A stretch of 64,000 bases of DNA from Chryseobacterium nepalense. Its GTDB lineage: Bacteria; Bacteroidota; Bacteroidia; Flavobacteriales; Weeksellaceae. A program made the position numbers and the translations under genes. Location: positions 3,348,001 through 3,412,000 of the forward strand of contig NZ_CP096203.1 of the NCBI RefSeq assembly GCF_023195755.1, in the 5' to 3' direction. Numbering within the stretch: position 1 is the first letter of the stretch; each line of letters begins with the position of its first letter. This document shows, piece after piece, positions 35,397-43,364 of this stretch. The notes beneath the pieces were generated by a model. The model did not search any database. It saw nothing but the letters and a program-made list of their open reading frames with translations, and was not told where the DNA came from.

Positions 35397-35996
35397 ATGA
35401 AAACATTACCTTATATTTTAATCGCTTTACGGTTTGTTCTTGCACCTGTCATTTTTTGTTTATCTTATTTCATGGGTGAAAAATCCCGGTTTTTAATTTT
35501 GATATTGATGTATTTCGGATTATTAACGGATATTTTCGATGGAATAATCGCCCGGAAAACAGGAGTTTCTTCTGAAAGACTAAGGAGAATGGACAGTCAG
35601 ACCGATATGATTTTCTGGCTTTCTTTAGGATTTGCTGTTTATTTTTTAAATCCTGATTTAATAAAAGATGAATGGATTGGCGTCATTATAATTCTGGGAA
35701 TGGAAGCTGTATGTTATATCGTAAGCTGGTTGAAATTCGGAAAAGAAACATGTACCCACGCCTTTTTGTCAAAAATGTGGGGGCTTAGTCTGCTTACTGC
35801 ATTTACTTATCTTATTGGATTTCAACAGGCGGGATGGGCATTTTACCTGACGGTTGTTCTCGGATTTGTAGCACATATTGATGTGATTCTCATTATTCTC
35901 ATTCTCCCGAAATGGCAATATGACGTCCCAAGCTCTTTCCATGCCTGGAAAATCAGAAAAGGAAAACATACAAAGAAAACAGTTTTATTTAATTAA
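35397..35996 (+). CDS. CDP-alcohol phosphatidyltransferase family protein
   Basis: 199 residues with about six transmembrane helices. The signature is present as Asp45, Asp48-Gly49, Ala52-Arg53, Asp66 and Asp70, but the conserved Gly before the third Asp is Leu62 (RLRRMDSQTD). It is therefore a divergent branch rather than a standard PgsA or PssA; pssA itself is at 9073-9792. It would make a phospholipid from CDP-diacylglycerol or a CDP-alcohol; the head group is unknown. A secreted-protein gene starts 10 bp after the stop. Confidence 0.8.
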   Translation: MKTLPYILIALRFVLAPVIFCLSYFMGEKSRFLILILMYFGLLTDIFDGIIARKTGVSSERLRRMDSQTDMIFWLSLGFAVYFLNPDLIKDEWIGVIIILGMEAVCYIVSWLKFGKETCTHAFLSKMWGLSLLTAFTYLIGFQQAGWAFYLTVVLGFVAHIDVILIILILPKWQYDVPSSFHAWKIRKGKHTKKTVLFN

Positions 35997-36006
35997 ATCT
36001 AATCAT

Positions 36007-36651
36007 ATGAAAACGCTGAAAGCAAAATTCACTATCATTTTACTTTTTCTTACATCCGGAATATATGTAAATGGACAGTTTAAAACAATTCAGGACAGTC
36101 TGGATTATGAATTACATTATAAAAAATATTATGACTGTAAATATGAACCGGGATATGTTTTAATTGTTCAAAAGAAGGGGAAAATTATTGATCCGGCAAA
36201 AAGCTGGAAGCCCTCAAAAGAAGGGTTTGCTATGAGAATGGAAGCAATTTATGATCTGGAATTCCGGGACGGAAAAAGATACAGATCGGGTGTTATTAAA
36301 AATATTACAAAAGATTCTCTCACCATTTCTTCTACGATGAATGAAAATTGTGCAAAATATGAGGGAATAAAATATGAGCTTTTTACCTATTCTGTAAAAG
36401 ATATAATGACAGCAAGATTTATAAACGACAGATCATTGGGAATTTTCAGCAGAAAGAAAATAAATGACGATTATGAAGTCTTTGCTATGACAGTTGATAA
36501 GGCAAAGCTTTGTCCCGCAGTATTGACTTTCCCGAAACGGAATAATGAAGTAAAGGTCTGTCATTATTATTTAACGGAACAGGGTTATGACCTACTTTAC
36601 GAAACAAATGGATTTTTAGATTATATGCAATACCCAATTTACCAACAATAA
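36007..36651 (+). CDS. Exported protein of unknown function
   Basis: 214 residues from ATG 36007, which gives a clean signal peptide (residues 1-24, ending VNGQ); an ATG at 35920 lies in another frame of the upstream gene. The mature protein is rich in charged and aromatic residues. Its middle section (GKRYRSGVIKNITKDSLTIS) resembles small beta-barrel modules in Bacteroidetes secreted proteins. No catalytic motif is visible. Probably cotranscribed with the CDP-alcohol phosphotransferase gene. Confidence 0.65.
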   Translation: MKTLKAKFTIILLFLTSGIYVNGQFKTIQDSLDYELHYKKYYDCKYEPGYVLIVQKKGKIIDPAKSWKPSKEGFAMRMEAIYDLEFRDGKRYRSGVIKNITKDSLTISSTMNENCAKYEGIKYELFTYSVKDIMTARFINDRSLGIFSRKKINDDYEVFAMTVDKAKLCPAVLTFPKRNNEVKVCHYYLTEQGYDLLYETNGFLDYMQYPIYQQ

Positions 36652-36745
36652 ATATCAAAATTAAACGAATAGAACTATTTATGTCTTAAAACGTTTTTTG
36701 TACCTTTGCACTCATTAATTTTTACATAAAAAATTGAATCAACAA

Positions 36746-38194
36746 ATGAAAAAGCAGACAATTAAGGAAATCCTTGAGGATTACAAGAAAGTATTACATC
36801 ATGACATTACGGTTTACGGATGGGTAAGAACATTCCGTGCCAATCGTTTCATTGCACTTAATGATGGTTCTACGATTAATAATTTGCAGATTGTTGTTGA
36901 TTTTGAAAATTTTGATGAGGAGATCATCTCTAAAATCAGTACAGCAGCTTCCCTTAAAATTGTAGGTGAAGTGGTGGAAAGCCAAGGAGCAGGACAGGCT
37001 GTGGAAATCCTTGCGAAGAAAATTACAATTCTGGGAGACAACTTTACGGAAGAAAGAGACAAAACCATTCTTCAGCCTAAAAAGCATTCCCTGGAGACAT
37101 TAAGAGAGCAGGCTCATTTAAGATTCAGAACCAATTTATTCGGAGCGGTTTTCAGAGTACGTCACGCGGTGAGTTTTGCCATCCATTCTTTCTTTAACCA
37201 GAATCAGTTCTTTTACATCAACACACCTGTCATTACGGGAGCGGATGCAGAAGGAGCAGGAGAAATGTTTGGTGTTACCAATTTCGATTTAAACAATATT
37301 CCTAGAGACGAACAGGGAGATATTGATTTTGCACAGGATTTCTTCGGAAAAAAAACCAACTTAACGGTTTCGGGACAGCTTGAAGGAGAAACGGCGGCAA
37401 TGGGATTGGGAAGAATTTATACATTCGGTCCTACGTTCCGTGCGGAAAATTCAAACACAACAAGACACCTTGCGGAATTCTGGATGATTGAGCCGGAGGT
37501 TGCTTTCAATAATCTTGAAGATAACATCGATCTTGCAGAAGATTTCCTGAAATATGTAATCCAATATGTTTTGGATAACTGTAAAGACGATCTTGATTTC
37601 TTAGACAAGCGTTTTGCGGAAGAGCAAAAATCAAAGCCGGAGAAAGAAAGAGCGAAAGAAGGTCTTATCGAAAAACTTGAAAATGTAGTTTCAAAACGTT
37701 TCAAGAGAGTTTCTTATACGGAAGCGATTGAAATCTTATTAAATTCTAAAGAAAATAAAAAAGGAAAATTCCAGTATCCTGTTGAAAATTGGGGAACCGA
37801 TCTTCAGTCTGAACACGAAAGATACCTGGTGGAAAAACATTTTGAAAGTCCGGTAGTTTTATTTGATTATCCGAAAGAGATCAAAGCATTTTACATGAAG
37901 CTTAATGAAGATGGTAAAACTGTTGCGGCAATGGACGTTCTTTTCCCTGGAATCGGTGAAATTATCGGTGGTTCAGAAAGAGAAGCACGACTGGATATTT
38001 TAAAGCAGAAAATGACAGATATGCATGTTGATGAGCATGAGCTTTGGTGGTATCTGGATACAAGAAAATTCGGTTCTGTTCCGCATGCCGGGTTTGGTTT
38101 AGGATTGGAAAGATTAGTTCTTTTCGTAACGGGAATGACGAATATCAGAGATGTAATTCCTTTCCCAAGAACACCTAAGAATGCAGAATTTTAA
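36746..38194 (+). CDS. asnS: Asparagine--tRNA ligase
   Basis: 482 residues from ATG 36746; the TTG four codons earlier is less likely. Class IIb synthetase: an N-terminal OB-fold for the anticodon ([20 protein letters not shown]), then a catalytic core with motif 2 [20 protein letters not shown] and motif 3 [15 protein letters not shown]. An insert rich in Lys/Glu (about 280-320) is usual for bacterial AsnS of this group. The -7 box TACCTTTG is at 36701-36708. Two hairpin terminators follow. Confidence 0.96.
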   Translation: MKKQTIKEILEDYKKVLHHDITVYGWVRTFRANRFIALNDGSTINNLQIVVDFENFDEEIISKISTAASLKIVGEVVESQGAGQAVEILAKKITILGDNFTEERDKTILQPKKHSLETLREQAHLRFRTNLFGAVFRVRHAVSFAIHSFFNQNQFFYINTPVITGADAEGAGEMFGVTNFDLNNIPRDEQGDIDFAQDFFGKKTNLTVSGQLEGETAAMGLGRIYTFGPTFRAENSNTTRHLAEFWMIEPEVAFNNLEDNIDLAEDFLKYVIQYVLDNCKDDLDFLDKRFAEEQKSKPEKERAKEGLIEKLENVVSKRFKRVSYTEAIEILLNSKENKKGKFQYPVENWGTDLQSEHERYLVEKHFESPVVLFDYPKEIKAFYMKLNEDGKTVAAMDVLFPGIGEIIGGSEREARLDILKQKMTDMHVDEHELWWYLDTRKFGSVPHAGFGLGLERLVLFVTGMTNIRDVIPFPRTPKNAEF

Positions 38195-38218
38195 ATATAA
38201 TTTTTAAAAAATACTGAA

Positions 38219-38249
38219 ATCCTTCTGTTTAAAAACGGAAGGATTTTTT
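38219..38249 (+). terminator. Intrinsic terminator of asnS
   Basis: ATCCTTCTGTT pairs with AACGGAAGGAT (one G-T) and is followed by TTTTTG. Confidence 0.78.
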
Positions 38250-38297
38250 GTCTTTACATTATTATTGAAGTTGAAAATTCTTAAACATAATATAATG

Positions 38298-38331
38298 AAA
38301 AAGCCCTGACAAACATTGTTCAGGGCTTTTC
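38298..38331. terminator. Second hairpin terminator between asnS and rpoN
   Basis: AAAGCCCTGA and TCAGGGCTTT pair across a 12-nt loop, with A-rich and T-rich flanks, so it could work on either strand. It insulates rpoN from asnS. Confidence 0.75.
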
Positions 38332-38450
38332 TGTTTATTTTAAATAGCTTATTATGGTCTTGATAATGCAAAAATCGTGCTAAAATTTATTTTTATCAAA
38401 ATATTTTCCTAAATTCGTGGAATATGTTATGTTAAATACTACCTGGTACT

Positions 38451-39914
38451 ATGCTTAAACAACACTTACAACTCAAATTAGGGCAGAAGTTGGCCCCTCA
38501 GCAAATCCAGCTGATGAAACTGATCCAGCTTCATACCCTTGAATTTGAAGAAGAACTTGAAAGAGAATTAGAAGAAAATCCTGCCTTGGAAATTGTGAAA
38601 GAAGAATCTAAAGAGGATGATTTCTCCTCTCTGGAAGAATCTTATGAAAGTGAGGGTACGGAAAGCATTGAAACGGATTTTGATGTAGACCAATATCTTT
38701 ATGACGATGAACCAAGCTATAAAACCGCTTCCAGCAACTATTCTCCGGACGACGAAGAATTTGATAACGAAAGCCTTTTAACGGAAGGACAATCGCTTTA
38801 CGATTATCTTCTGGAGCAGATTCATCTGGTAAATATCAGTGAAGAAGACGAAAAAATTGCAGAATATCTTATCGGAAATCTTGATACAGACGGATACCTA
38901 AGAAGAGAAATCAAGTCGATTGTTGATGATCTTGCTTTTTCTCAGGGAATTTATACTACTAAAGAAAAGGTGGAAGATATTCTTGAAAACTATATCCAAA
39001 AGCTGGATCCGCCGGGTGTGGGGGCAAGAGGACTTCAGGAATGCCTGCTTTTACAGATCGAAAAGAAAGTAAGCTCCGATAAAGCGGTTTCTCTCGCAGC
39101 CAATATTCTGAGATATCAGTTTGATGCGCTTACCAACAAACATTATAATAAGATCATTCAGAAATATGATATTGAGGAAGAAGATCTGAGAGATGCATTG
39201 GATGAAATTTCCAAATTATCCCCTAAAGTAGGAGGTAACTTTGATACGCAAACAATTACCATCAATCAGGAAATCATTCCGGATTTTGTGATACAGGTAA
39301 AAGACGGACAGGTAGTTCCCATGCTGAACAGTAAGAATGCACCGACTTTAAGGGTTTCTGAAGAATATAAAGATATTTTAACTACGTATTCTCATGATAA
39401 GAATTCTTCAGAACATAAACAGGCGGCTTTATTCATCAAACAAAAACTAGATGCCGCCAAATGGTATATTGATGCTATTAATCAGCGACAGAATACTTTG
39501 TTGCAAACGATTACGGCAATCGTAAAATTCCAGAAAGATTATTTCATCACCGGCGATGAAAAGTCATTGAAACCAATGATCCTGAAAGATGTAGCTGATA
39601 TCACCGGATTTGATATTTCAACGATTTCAAGAGTGGTTAAAAGTAAATATGCCGATACGCCCAACGGAATTGTATATCTGAAAGACCTCTTTTCAGATAG
39701 CCTTACCAATGACGATGGAGAGGAAGTTTCTACAAAGGAAATTAAGACCCATCTTCAGGAAGTTATCAGTAAAGAAAATAAAAGGAAACCCCTTACCGAT
39801 GATGCACTGGTAATGATCCTGAAAGAACAGGGCTATAATATTGCCAGAAGAACAATCGCCAAGTACCGCGAGCAGCTCAATATTCCGGTAGCGAGATTAA
39901 GAAAAGAACTTTAA
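38451..39914 (+). CDS. rpoN: RNA polymerase sigma-54 factor
   Basis: 487 residues. The N-terminal activator-interaction region shows LKLGQKLAPQQIQLMKLIQL with EEELERELEENPALE. An acidic linker (about 48-120), the core-binding domain and the DNA-binding part ending in the RpoN box ARRTIAKYREQLNIP follow. Sigma-54 needs an AAA+ activator; none is encoded in this window. Closed by a strong terminator. Confidence 0.96.
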   Translation: MLKQHLQLKLGQKLAPQQIQLMKLIQLHTLEFEEELERELEENPALEIVKEESKEDDFSSLEESYESEGTESIETDFDVDQYLYDDEPSYKTASSNYSPDDEEFDNESLLTEGQSLYDYLLEQIHLVNISEEDEKIAEYLIGNLDTDGYLRREIKSIVDDLAFSQGIYTTKEKVEDILENYIQKLDPPGVGARGLQECLLLQIEKKVSSDKAVSLAANILRYQFDALTNKHYNKIIQKYDIEEEDLRDALDEISKLSPKVGGNFDTQTITINQEIIPDFVIQVKDGQVVPMLNSKNAPTLRVSEEYKDILTTYSHDKNSSEHKQAALFIKQKLDAAKWYIDAINQRQNTLLQTITAIVKFQKDYFITGDEKSLKPMILKDVADITGFDISTISRVVKSKYADTPNGIVYLKDLFSDSLTNDDGEEVSTKEIKTHLQEVISKENKRKPLTDDALVMILKEQGYNIARRTIAKYREQLNIPVARLRKEL

Positions 39915-39917
39915 ATA

Positions 39918-39948
39918 AAAAAAGCACTTCAAACGAAGTGCTTTTTTA
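39918..39948. terminator. Bidirectional intrinsic terminator
   Basis: GCACTTC and GAAGTGC pair around AAAC, flanked by a run of A on the left and TTTTTT on the right. It serves rpoN and the convergent membrane-protein gene. Confidence 0.85.
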
Positions 39949-39964
39949 TGTTTAGTAATTTAGA

Positions 39965-40639
39965 TTAAACTTCCTGCGAATCAATTTCCCGGAGCTGTTT
40001 AAGATTTTTATCCAGCTTACTCATGATAATGCCGTACACCAGTCTGTAATAAAGCCAGATCAGCAGTACTGAAAATGCAGTTGTTACAATGATTCCTATA
40101 ATAAATATGGTCATTTCAGAACTTTTAGGCTCAACATTTTGTGCATTTAAAGAGTAAAATATGAAAATAGTAAAGATTGAGGTGAAAGCTACCAGTAAAA
40201 GTATACTGATGAGGATAAATGCATTAACTGTTTTTTTGAAAGTGAGAATTCTTGTAATCAATCCTTTCAGGTTTTCCTCAATTCTGATTTTACGGTAATT
40301 CTGATAAAATTTGAAAACAAAATATGCAGTTACCATAACACTTGATATTTTCAATATCCAATAAATACTTTCAAAACTGTTTTCAATTTCTGGTGTTTTT
40401 TGGGCGCCCAGTTTTTCCAGGATATTGAGAAAGCCGTTATCTTCTTCATTCTGAAAGAAATAGAATATTCCCATTACGGAAAACAGTAAAAATTCTGCTA
40501 CGCTGATCCAGAAGATATATTTCACGTAATTCCGCGATTTCCTGTTAAGCATCTGAAGGATTTCATTGTCATCGTATTTTTTTTGAACAGGTTGTTCCTG
40601 CCACGTCTTCTTAAAGCTGTCTAAATCAAATTCAGGCAT
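39965..40639 (-). CDS. Membrane protein in an operon with an ECF sigma factor
   Basis: 224 residues with about four transmembrane helices (near 42-62, 90-110, 135-158, 175-200) and a cytosolic N-terminus opening PEFDLDSFKKTWQEQPVQKK. It overlaps the sigma gene by 8 bp, so it is translated from the same mRNA. That arrangement is typical of an anti-sigma factor, but I do not see a recognisable anti-sigma domain. The regulatory role is therefore inference. Confidence 0.7.
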   Translation of the reverse strand: MPEFDLDSFKKTWQEQPVQKKYDDNEILQMLNRKSRNYVKYIFWISVAEFLLFSVMGIFYFFQNEEDNGFLNILEKLGAQKTPEIENSFESIYWILKISSVMVTAYFVFKFYQNYRKIRIEENLKGLITRILTFKKTVNAFILISILLLVAFTSIFTIFIFYSLNAQNVEPKSSEMTIFIIGIIVTTAFSVLLIWLYYRLVYGIIMSKLDKNLKQLREIDSQEV

Positions 40640-41123
40640 ATTTTTCCATCTTTTCTTTAAGGGTTTTCTTTAATCTGTTCATTTTCACACGCGCATTAAC
40701 TTCAGTAATTCCGAGGTTTTCTGCAATATCCTTATAAGGCAAATCATCCAGATACATCATTACAATCGCTCTTTCCACATTGGGAAGCGTTTTTATTACA
40801 GTATACAAAAGTGATACCTGTTGTTGCTTTTCATCATCATCTTCGATAAAATCGGCGAGATTGATGTCCAGTTCATTCGTAGGTAGGCTTTTGGCTTTTT
40901 TTCTGAAAAGGGTAATAGCTGTATTGAGGGCAACACGATACATCCATGTAGAAATTTTAGAATTTCCTTTAAATGAGTCATAACTTCTCCATAATTGTAA
41001 CACAATTTCCTGAAAAAGATCTTCCTCATCCTCTAAAGAATTGGTATAAAGCCGCGAAACTTTGATAATCAGACCCTGATTATCCTTAATAAGCTGCGCA
41101 AATTCTTTCTCTTTTGAGGCCAA
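40632..41123 (-). CDS. ECF-type RNA polymerase sigma factor
   Basis: 163 residues. Region 2 shows LYTNSLEDEEDLFQEIVLQL and KISTWMYRVALNTAI, and region 4 shows DLPYKDIAENLGITEVNARV before KMNRLKKTL. No region 1.1 or 3, as expected for the extracytoplasmic-function group. The overlapping downstream membrane-protein gene probably controls it. The target regulon is unknown. Confidence 0.92.
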   Translation of the reverse strand: MASKEKEFAQLIKDNQGLIIKVSRLYTNSLEDEEDLFQEIVLQLWRSYDSFKGNSKISTWMYRVALNTAITLFRKKAKSLPTNELDINLADFIEDDDEKQQQVSLLYTVIKTLPNVERAIVMMYLDDLPYKDIAENLGITEVNARVKMNRLKKTLKEKMEKYA

Positions 41124-41162
41124 TGCAGATGTATAATTTTAGTGGTACGAAGATAAAGAAAA

Positions 41163-41258
41163 TATCAATTTAACAATGTAATAATTTAACAATCCAGCAA
41201 TTATTAAAGCCAGTGTAATTTTTAATTGTTATATTGTTACGTTGCTAAATTGTTACAT
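41163..41258. repeat. Inverted octamer repeat
   Basis: The left arm has 8-bp units ATTTAACA, ATGTAATA, ATTTAACA, ATCCAGCA. The right arm, read on the other strand, has ATGTAACA, ATTTAGCA, ACGTAACA, ATATAACA. It fills the gap between the sigma-factor gene and rnpB. Confidence 0.75.
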
Positions 41259-41265
41259 TAAATCG

Positions 41266-41273
41266 TATCTTTG
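41266..41273 (+). promoter_or_regulatory. -7 element of rnpB
   Basis: TATCTTTG ends about 6 nt before the predicted 5' end of the RNase P RNA. Confidence 0.65.
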
Positions 41274-41277
41274 CAGC

Positions 41278-41601
41278 CACGAGAAAATCGGCTTGTTGAT
41301 TTCCCGTTTCGGGAGGTAGGAAAGTCCGGACACCATAGGGCAGCAAAGCGGATAACATCCGTCACCCGCGAGGGTAGGACAAGTGCAACAGAAAGGATGT
41401 ACAGTTCGGCTGTAGTGAAATCAGGTAAACTCTTTGTGGTGCAATGATAAGTATATCGGTTCTTTTCAGCAATGAAAATAGGAGTTGCCCGCTCTGAAAG
41501 CCGAGGGGTAATCAGCTAAAGTTTTGCAGCAATGCAAGATGCAGACAAATAACAGGCGCTTCTTCGGAAGTACAGAATCCGGCTTACAGATTTTCTCGTG
41601 G
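41278..41601 (+). ncRNA. rnpB: RNase P RNA
   Basis: The catalytic RNA subunit of RNase P, which matures tRNA 5' ends. P1 forms from CACGAGAAAATC at the 5' end and GATTTTCTCGTG at the 3' end. The universally conserved GGAAAGTCCGGACACCATAG (P4 5' side) lies near 41320-41340. GTGAAATCAGGTAAACTC, GAGGGGTAATCAGC, ACAAATAACAGG and AGAATCCGGCTTACAGA also match the family. The ends are set by the P1 pairing to within a few bases. A short T tract follows. No protein is encoded here, although frames are open by chance. Confidence 0.93.
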
Positions 41602-41610
41602 TTTTTAAGC

Positions 41611-41690
41611 TGAAGGTTAGAAGTCTGAAGCTCGAAGTTTAAAATTATTGTGTTAAAAACTTCCATCTTCATGCTCCCATCTTCCATGCA
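41611..41690. repeat. Inverted heptamer-type repeat
   Basis: Left units are GCTGAAG, GTTAGAA, GTCTGAA, GCTCGAA, GTTTAAA. The right arm ACTTCCATCTTCATGCTCCC and what follows has the opposite sense with units near ATGGAAG. It lies between rnpB and the ppk2 stop. Confidence 0.65.
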
Positions 41691-41693
41691 AAT

Positions 41694-42566
41694 TTATTTT
41701 TCACTTTCCAGTTGTTTTTTAGCTTCTTCTAATCCGGCTTTATCTTCTTCAGAAAGCTTAGGATATTTAAGATTCATTTTCTCCAGCGCATCAATAATAA
41801 TCTGAATGGCTGCGACTCTTGCAAACCATTTATCATCTGCCGGAAGTACAAACCATGGCGCACCGTCTTTAGAGGTTTCATTAATAGCTTCCTCATAGCA
41901 TTCCATATATTTTTCGAAGACAGCTCTTTCGGGAAGATCAGCTGCTGAGAATTTCCAGTTTTTTTCCTGTTCATTGATCCGGTCGAGGAATCTTTTTTTC
42001 TGTTCATCCTTGGAGACGTGCAAAAATATTTTTACGATAGTTGTTCCGTTTCCGGTCAAATGTTTTTCAAAGTTTCTGATACTTTCGTAGCGATTTTCCC
42101 AAAATTTATCATCAAAATCTTTTACGGATTTCCAGGTTTTTTCGTTCAGATTATATTCAGGGTGAACTTTACATACAAGTACGCTCTCATAATGCGACCG
42201 GTTGAAGATACCAATCATTCCCTTTTGTGGTAAAGCCAGGTAATGCCTCCATAAAAAATCATGTGCATATTCTCTTGAGCTCGGTGTTTTAAAGCTGGTT
42301 ACATTACAGCCCTGCGGATTTACCCCTCCGAAAACATGTTCTATCATACTGTCTTTTCCCGCGGCATCCATTGCCTGAAGCACTACCAGAAGAGATTTAC
42401 TTCCGTCTGAATATAATCTTTCCTGAAGCTCACGAAGCTTTTCTTTTTCCTGAATCAGTAATTGCTCACCTTCTTCTTTGGTGAGTTTCCCTTTGTATTG
42501 TGTTGAAGCTTTTTTAATAGAAAACTTTCCTTTTACTAAAAAATCATCTGAGAAATTGATGTCCAT
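41694..42566 (-). CDS. ppk2: Polyphosphate kinase 2 family (polyphosphate:nucleotide phosphotransferase)
   Basis: 290 residues from ATG 42566. The frame extends upstream into the tandem repeat, but that part (opening LIFNLLSFIFYLLSLITN) is low-complexity translation of the repeat and is rejected. Walker A is AMDAAGKDS, and the lid/Walker B region contains FNRSHYESVLVCKVHPEY. It transfers phosphate between polyphosphate and nucleotides. The subclass (AMP, ADP or both as acceptor) cannot be decided by eye. A tandem heptamer array lies directly upstream. Confidence 0.88.
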   Translation of the reverse strand: MDINFSDDFLVKGKFSIKKASTQYKGKLTKEEGEQLLIQEKEKLRELQERLYSDGSKSLLVVLQAMDAAGKDSMIEHVFGGVNPQGCNVTSFKTPSSREYAHDFLWRHYLALPQKGMIGIFNRSHYESVLVCKVHPEYNLNEKTWKSVKDFDDKFWENRYESIRNFEKHLTGNGTTIVKIFLHVSKDEQKKRFLDRINEQEKNWKFSAADLPERAVFEKYMECYEEAINETSKDGAPWFVLPADDKWFARVAAIQIIIDALEKMNLKYPKLSEEDKAGLEEAKKQLESEK

Positions 42567-42585
42567 ATTTTTATTCGTTATTAAA

Positions 42586-42683
42586 GATAAAAGATAAAAG
42601 ATAAAAGATAAAAGATTAAAGATTAACATTAAACATTAAACATTAAACATTAAACATTAAACATTAAACATTAAACATTAAAC
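42586..42683. repeat. Tandem heptamer array
   Basis: Four GATAAAA units (42586-42613), then GATTAAA and a 6-bp GATTAA, then eight perfect CATTAAA units (42627-42682). No inverted partner is visible. It lies immediately upstream of the ppk2 start. Confidence 0.92.
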
Positions 42684-42721
42684 TCATATCTAAACTTCAG
42701 CCAAACCTATATAAATATAAT

Positions 42722-42747
42722 AAAAAAACCGCCTCACTGAGACGGTT
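42722..42747 (-). terminator. Intrinsic terminator of the DUF1573 gene
   Basis: On the minus strand AACCGTCTC and GAGGCGGTT pair (one G-T) around AGT and run into seven T. Confidence 0.82.
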
Positions 42748-42768
42748 CTTCTATTCTTTGAGTAGAGC

Positions 42769-43236
42769 TTACTTTGCAGCAGCAGCTTTTTTAGCTAGTT
42801 TTGCAGCTTTTTTCTCTTCTTTAGCTTTAGCTTTCAATTCAGCAGGAGTTAAAGGTTTTGGATCCGGAGCGTTCGGATCAACGTTTCCTTTGATGTAGAT
42901 TACGCTTCTGCTGTTTGCAGGATCATTGGAAAATACTTCAATCATTTTGTTGAACCCACCGTTGATGGCAGTATTATACCCAACTTTGATTTTAGCAGAT
43001 TTTCCCGGCATGATAGGATCCTGGCTGAATTCAGGGGTTGTACATCCACAAGATGCTTTTACATTTGAAAGAATAAGAGGCTTGTCACCTGTATTGGTTA
43101 CTGTAAAAAATCTTGTACCGTCTGAACTTGGTTTGATTGTACCGTAATCAAAAGTTGTTTTATCAAACGTGATCGTTTGTGCAGATGCCAATGCGAATGT
43201 TCCGAATAAAGCAATTCCTGCGATTAATTTTTTCAT
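42769..43236 (-). CDS. DUF1573 domain exported protein
   Basis: 155 residues from ATG 43236, which gives a signal peptide (residues 1-20, ending ASAQ); an earlier in-frame start is rejected for that reason. The DUF1573 immunoglobulin-like domain is clear: FDYGTIKPSSDGTRFFTVTN, the CGC-containing KASCGCTTPEFS, and SRSVIYIKGNVDPNAP. The C-terminus is a Lys/Ala-rich tail (about 128-155). Such proteins are common in the Bacteroidetes envelope; their role is unknown to me. Confidence 0.85.
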   Translation of the reverse strand: MKKLIAGIALFGTFALASAQTITFDKTTFDYGTIKPSSDGTRFFTVTNTGDKPLILSNVKASCGCTTPEFSQDPIMPGKSAKIKVGYNTAINGGFNKMIEVFSNDPANSRSVIYIKGNVDPNAPDPKPLTPAELKAKAKEEKKAAKLAKKAAAAK

Positions 43237-43364
43237 ATTCTTGAATATTAAATATGTTGTTAGATAAATTTTGAGAAACAAAGTTAAAAATTATTTTAAT
43301 TCATACTTAAAATTTTTTTTCTTTAGACTATTTTTGCAAATTGTAAATTAAAGTAATAGAATTT

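Noticed and set aside
41466..41687. Open frame on the minus strand over rnpB
   Set aside because: The sequence matches RNase P RNA on the plus strand; the frame is chance.
42586..42683. CRISPR-like array
   Set aside because: Units are 7 bp with no spacers; it is a simple tandem repeat.
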